This document shows, in pieces, positions 62,644 to 64,000 of a stretch of DNA of 64,000 bases. Position 1 is the first letter of the stretch. Each line of letters starts with the position of its first letter. The translations under genes and the position numbers were made by a program. The DNA is taken from assembly GCA_036004685.1 (NCBI GenBank), contig DASYRE010000007.1:1-64000 (forward strand), written 5' to 3'. The DNA is from Candidatus Polarisedimenticolia bacterium (GTDB lineage: Bacteria > Acidobacteriota > Polarisedimenticolia > Gp22-AA2 > AA152). The notes under the pieces were generated by a model that searched no databases, was not told the DNA's origin, and saw only the letters and a list, made by a program, of their open reading frames with translations.

Positions 62644-63726
62644 ATGGGGACCGACGCCGCAGCGAAAAAGACGCGCATCCTCATCGTGGACGACGACGCG
62701 GAGAGCGTCGAGCTCGTCTGGCAATGGCTCGCCCTCCAAGGGCACCAGATCCTTCTCGCCCGGGGCGCGACCGAGGCGCTTGAGAAAATCCGATCCACGC
62801 CGCCCGATTTGATCCTCCTGGATCTGCGCCTGCCTCCCGAGGAGGGCCTGGAGCTGGCCCGACTTCTCAAGAAGAGTCCCGAGACACGCACCATCCCGCT
62901 CATCGTCATGACCGTCCGGCGGGACGTCACGGCCAAGGTCGAATGCCTGCGGATCGGCGTCGATGACTTCGTCACGAAGCCCTTCCATTGGGACGAGCTG
63001 GACGCCACGATCCAATCCGCGCTGGAAAAGCGGCGGCTCTACACGGCGCTCGAGGAGACCAACCAGCAGCTCCAGAAGGCCAACGATCAGCTCTTGAGGC
63101 TCTCGGTGACCGACGACCTCACGAAGCTCTACAACGATCGCCACCTCCGGCAGCGCCTGTCGGAAGAGTTCAAGCGGTCGATGCGCTATGGCACCGCTTT
63201 GTCGCTGATTCTGATGGATCTCGATCACTTCAAGAAGATCAACGATCGTCACGGACACGATTGCGGCGACGCGATTCTCCGGCAGTTCGGCGAGATCCTG
63301 GTCGACAACGCCCGCGAGATCGACATCGTGGGGAGATACGGCGGGGAGGAGTTCCTGATGATCCTGCCCAGCACCGACGGCATCAAAGCCGCGATCTTCG
63401 CCGAGCGGGTGCGCAAGGCGACCGAAGAGCACCTCTTCCGCTTCCAGGATCAGATCATCCGCTTGACGACCTCGGCGGGAATCAGCTCCGTCCCCACCAA
63501 CCGCGAGATCCGCGAGGAGGAGCAGCTCACCCGGGCGGCCGATGAAGCGCTCTACCGGGCGAAGGAGGGGGGAAGGAACAAGGTGATCGTGGATCGAGGC
63601 TCCATGCCGGCGAAGATCCTGGACGGAGATCTCTCGCCGATTTTCAACGCTTCGTATGAGGAGGAGGATCTCTCCCGACCCGACCGGACGGGAGCGTCGA
63701 AGGAGATCAGGGGACCGAAGGGCTGA
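62644..63726 (+). CDS. Response regulator with diguanylate cyclase domain (REC-GGDEF)
   Basis: 360 residues. The receiver domain (about 10-125) has the acidic pocket VDDD, phospho-acceptor Asp60 in LILLDLRLP, Thr90 and Lys112 in TKPF. A coiled-coil linker (about 130-153) leads to a GGDEF domain with VTDDLTKLYNDRHL, MDLDHFKKINDRHGHDCGD and the active site RYGGEEF (233-237). The inhibitory RxxD I-site (224-227) is intact, so product inhibition is likely. It makes c-di-GMP on phosphorylation; a PilZ protein at 15304-15606 may respond. PleD/WspR-like layout. Confidence 0.95.
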   Translation: MGTDAAAKKTRILIVDDDAESVELVWQWLALQGHQILLARGATEALEKIRSTPPDLILLDLRLPPEEGLELARLLKKSPETRTIPLIVMTVRRDVTAKVECLRIGVDDFVTKPFHWDELDATIQSALEKRRLYTALEETNQQLQKANDQLLRLSVTDDLTKLYNDRHLRQRLSEEFKRSMRYGTALSLILMDLDHFKKINDRHGHDCGDAILRQFGEILVDNAREIDIVGRYGGEEFLMILPSTDGIKAAIFAERVRKATEEHLFRFQDQIIRLTTSAGISSVPTNREIREEEQLTRAADEALYRAKEGGRNKVIVDRGSMPAKILDGDLSPIFNASYEEEDLSRPDRTGASKEIRGPKG

Positions 63727-64000
63727 CGGGGCTTTCCTCGTCGTGGCTCTTCCCGGACGCCGCCAGAATGAGCCCGATCGCCCCCGCCGTGGAGGCGAGC
63801 ACGATGATCCCCTTCGGGCTTTTCCAGAATGAAGTTCCTTCCGGCTTCTTTCCCTGCACGATGTAGCAGAAACCTCGCGGCGTCCCGTCCACCCCCGGGA
63901 TCGGCGTCGCGGCCGTCGCCGGGACGGTGGCCAGATCCACCGAAAAAGTGTGCGCCGAAGTCACTCCGATGGGGCTTTCCAGGGAATAGACGTCGGACCC
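63707..64000 (-). CDS. C-terminal part of an unknown protein with one transmembrane helix (cut by window edge)
   Basis: 98 codons are visible, open to the right edge. The text around GTPRGFCYIVQGKKPEGTSF resembles the end of a beta-sandwich module; then FWKSPKGIIVLASTAGAIGL forms a transmembrane helix with a short Ser/Asp/Glu tail. The frame continues upstream past any start, so the true beginning lies outside. It converges on the REC-GGDEF gene with a 20-bp overlap of the two 3' ends. Function unknown. Confidence 0.7.
   Translation of the reverse strand, partial: GSDVYSLESPIGVTSAHTFSVDLATVPATAATPIPGVDGTPRGFCYIVQGKKPEGTSFWKSPKGIIVLASTAGAIGLILAASGKSHDEESPVSPSVP

Overview
The window is a GC-rich bacterial chromosome segment with dense, mostly minus-strand operons and many 4-nt ATGA/GTGA/TTGA overlaps. 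TTG and GTG starts are common. The gene content points to an aerobic Gram-negative of the Acidobacteriota or a related uncultured lineage. The clues are complex I, an ETF-quinone oxidoreductase, outer-membrane-type lipoproteins, CRTAC1/ASPIC-UnbV proteins, a TIGR03118-like protein, and a gap-pgk-tpi-secG-tRNA-Leu string. The phylum is an inference; there is no rRNA here. I see no phage genes, transposases or CRISPR array.

Layout. 1-5.5 kb: complex I operon nuoA-B-C-D-H-I-J-K-L without nuoEFG, NuoL cut by the window edge. 5.6-7.0 kb: lytic transglycosylase and a DUF192 lipoprotein. 7.1-10.8 kb: gap-pgk-tpiA-secG and tRNA-Leu(GAG). 10.8-13.0 kb: a less GC-rich stretch next to the tRNA, with a secreted beta-helix protein whose 3' end runs antisense to an orphan signal peptide. 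13.3-19.7 kb: a TIGR03118/RTX-repeat protein, PilZ, a pseudopilin, an operon encoding a cold-shock protein, a UGA-containing selenoprotein, a YgjP/SprT-like metallopeptidase and a small membrane protein, then DUF2238, ASCH and a Tyr-rich secreted protein. 19.9-24.9 kb: an AIR-synthase-like gene with thiE and thiD, then threonine catabolism (tdh-kbl). 24.9-28.2 kb: a cell-wall group with a DUF4398 lipoprotein, a DUF4398-YkuD fusion, a second L,D-transpeptidase and a membrane-anchored protein. 28.6-35.2 kb: thiC, an aquaporin, a glutaredoxin-thioredoxin reductase fusion, a molybdopterin oxidoreductase and a tandem ThyX-like protein. 35.4-41.1 kb: an isc operon (iscR-S-U-A-ferredoxin-Rieske) behind a clear IscR-type operator, plus a csp-Rieske-RibD operon and a parvulin lipoprotein. 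41.2-47.1 kb: methyltransferase, second nuoI, second nuoB, midA, ETF-QO, SDR, and a second IscU-like gene. 47.3-52.4 kb: a long folE-HAD-queD-hyp-moaA-membrane-zinc ribbon-HEAT operon. 52.5-60.4 kb: RidA and a four-gene unit with two FG-GAP/ASPIC lipoproteins around an amidohydrolase. 60.5-64 kb: a branched-chain aminotransferase, a CPBP protease, a REC-GGDEF regulator, and the tail of one more gene.

The genes fit together around respiration, Fe-S cluster supply and redox chemistry. The most unusual points are: (1) a small UxxT redox protein read through an in-frame UGA, with the true stop overlapping the next start; (2) two IscU scaffolds that both lack the first cluster-ligand cysteine; (3) a double ThyX-like protein whose two halves keep different parts of the RHR-x7-S motif; (4) the Grx-TrxR fusion; (5) an orphan NuoI/NuoB pair beside the complex I assembly methyltransferase MidA; and (6) the DUF4398/YkuD lipoprotein cluster.
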